A DNA stretch of 64,000 nucleotides, taken from positions 26,583,118-26,647,117 of the forward strand of contig OX442314.1 of NCBI GenBank assembly GCA_949358305.1. Direction: 5' to 3'. Positions within the stretch are counted from its first letter, which is position 1. Each line of letters begins with the position of its first letter. The notes under the pieces were generated by a model. The model did not search any database, had not been told where the DNA came from, and saw only the letters and a program-made list of their open reading frames with translations. Origin of the DNA: Strigamia acuminata (lineage: Eukaryota; Arthropoda; Chilopoda; Geophilomorpha; Linotaeniidae). The translations under genes were made by a program, and so were the position numbers. Shown in pieces: positions 62,563 through 64,000 of the stretch.

Positions 62563-63882
62563 TGTGACGGTCATGACGTCATATTTAGTCCCAAGTTCAC
62601 CGATAGATGGCGCTATTTCCCATTTCGGCGGGAAATTCGAATATACTTATTATTTATGTGATGTTTATATAAAATTAAAGGTTTTATATAAATCCACGGT
62701 ATTCCTAGATATTATATCATACTAGTATGATATATTTGAGTCTTTATCCCTCCAGTTGTGTTATGATTTGGACAAATTATAACAACACCTGGGCAAAAGG
62801 ATTAAGTCACCCCTCACCACCCACAGTGTTTGAAGATACACTTTGAATTAAGACAATAGCCTTAATTGCAAATGTGTCCTCCGTATCCACTTCCTGGGAC
62901 AGACTTTGTAGAAGACTACGTCCCCTGTATCCACTTCCTATTTACTAGGATTGGACAGTTTTGAGTGACCAGTGTTCCTATTGGAGCAATGGCCACTCAT
63001 TCTTCTCTCTGAGTATATAACCCGGTGTAAACCGGAAATAGCTCGCTCTTGTTTTTGTTTCTGTTTGATATATACTTGAGCCCTTATTCTACGCTTCGCT
63101 TCGCTTCGCTTCATGCCAACATTCCGTTGTAGGGGCACGTGCATTAAATTCCGTGCTCAAACCCTTTTCCGCCGAGACATTAGGGTCAAACCTAGTGTTG
63201 GATTGACGTGAGCACCATTGATTCAATTCTGGGCTGGTTGTACTTTGGTGCAACAGAATCGACAGGGTCTTTTCATATAATCATTGTATTTATACAGGTT
63301 TAGTTATGTTTGATTATTAGATTATTTGTAATTTAATAATTCAATTCATACCTTTGTTTTGTGTTTGGATTTATTCGTAAATTCAACATGATATTCAAAG
63401 TCTAACTTTGAGTAACTCATATTTATGGTTATTTCGATAATCATAAATAGACCAATTGGTAAATATCTACGAATAGATATTTAAACCAATGGTCACCCAA
63501 AGTTGTGACGATGCGGCAAAGTCAACCGCACTTCTCGGATAATTTAGTTACACAGAACCAACCGAAGCAGACGACAATCAGTCCGATTGCAGACGACACC
63601 TTTTACGCCCGAAATAAGAACTTTACACACTCTTATTTCAAGGCTGAACACAACTGTTAACGTTACTTTAGGGCTTTTGAGCCACTCGTTTGTATAGCTA
63701 GTTACACTCGTATTTTACTGGCCATTCTGTCGGCCATAGTTATTATATAACTTATTTTTGACTTGAATAAATGTTCTATGTTTTGATAAACATAAACGTT
63801 TTGTTATTTGCACTTTACATACACTCTGCAGTTTCACTTGTATTTTTAGCAATAATTTCTATCCCGGGTAGTCATCGTCACA
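62563..63882 (+). repeat. 5' LTR of a second gypsy element (gypsy-R), 1,320 bp
   Basis: Starts TGTGACGG, ends CGTCACA, with a TATA-like GTATATAACCCGG near 63012 and AATAAA near 63765. It shares family words with the LTR at 6881-8471 in inverse orientation but is clearly diverged. Direct tandem expansion seen in the left LTR is not present. Confidence 0.9.
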
Positions 63883-64000
63883 CGTGGAGGTTCCACCGAG
63901 ATAGGTTGCAATTTTAAAGTGAACTCTGAGTTAAAAGTGCAATTTTTACCAAAATTTGAAAATTTGAAAAATGAAAATTTTTCTAAGTTATTTTTTGTAC
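63883..64000 (+). mobile_element. Start of gypsy-R internal region, cut by the window edge
   Basis: After the primer site the leader (AAAGTGAACTCTGAG...) resembles the gypsy-L leader read on the other strand. Gag and pol would lie to the right, outside the window. Confidence 0.8.
63885..63902 (+). promoter_or_regulatory. Primer binding site of gypsy-R, tRNA-Gln type
   Basis: TGGAGGTTCCACCGAGAT, two bases after the LTR, identical to the site of gypsy-L. Confidence 0.88.

Overview
The window is eukaryotic, probably arthropod, genomic DNA: AT-rich, with many short spliced exons, a nuclear tRNA gene, an intronless replication-type histone H2A gene, a CENP-C gene, and a cluster of ionotropic receptor (IR) chemosensory genes, a family known from protostomes. 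I cannot name the species. The retained CENP-C argues against insect orders reported to have lost it (for example Lepidoptera).

Layout. 1-8471: a Ty3/gypsy LTR retrotransposon on the minus strand (pol running off the left edge, gag, tRNA-Gln primer site, 1.6 kb LTR), whose LTR cuts off the 5' side of an unrecognised helical protein gene (8472-9491). 9740-14940: transposon debris (a deleted hAT carrying a MITE, a Tc1 remnant, a TTAA-flanked element, an LTR fragment). 15400-38610: IR-A, a truncated pseudogene; histone H2A with its 3' stem-loop; a decayed ELOF1-like copy; then IR-B, which can be spliced in silico into ten exons giving exactly 604 codons plus stop. IR-B intron 7 is about 14 kb and holds a stack of nested transposons: a hAT (8-bp target duplication), inside it a pogo-like element, inside that two MITEs and a very young Ty3/gypsy element with near-identical 669-bp LTRs. 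38640-46680: a palindromic MITE, a quiet stretch, a 13-exon CENP-C gene (921 codons, minus strand), and tRNA-Pro. 47095-50310: IR-C, all ten exons with one 2-nt frameshift, followed tail-to-tail by a small unidentified ORF. 50470-61400: rearranged, duplicated sequence: scattered MFAP1-like exon fragments, an intact Tc1-type transposon, the rearranged IR-D pseudogene, a second copy of the small ORF, part of an unidentified multi-exon gene, and strong palindromes. 61900-64000: a BEL/Pao gag remnant interrupted by the 5' LTR of a second gypsy element related to the one at the left edge, in opposite orientation.

The picture is a chemoreceptor cluster growing by tandem duplication and decaying by transposon insertion, deletion and frameshift, next to single-copy housekeeping genes (CENP-C, H2A, tRNA). 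Exon boundaries were set by hand from GT/AG sites, paralogue comparison and frame consistency. Family names are recognitions of motifs, not database results. The two most unusual items are the young gypsy element whose pol has a roughly 400-residue Pro/Lys-rich insert with an AT-hook between RNase H and integrase, and the palindromic array of MFAP1-like exon copies.
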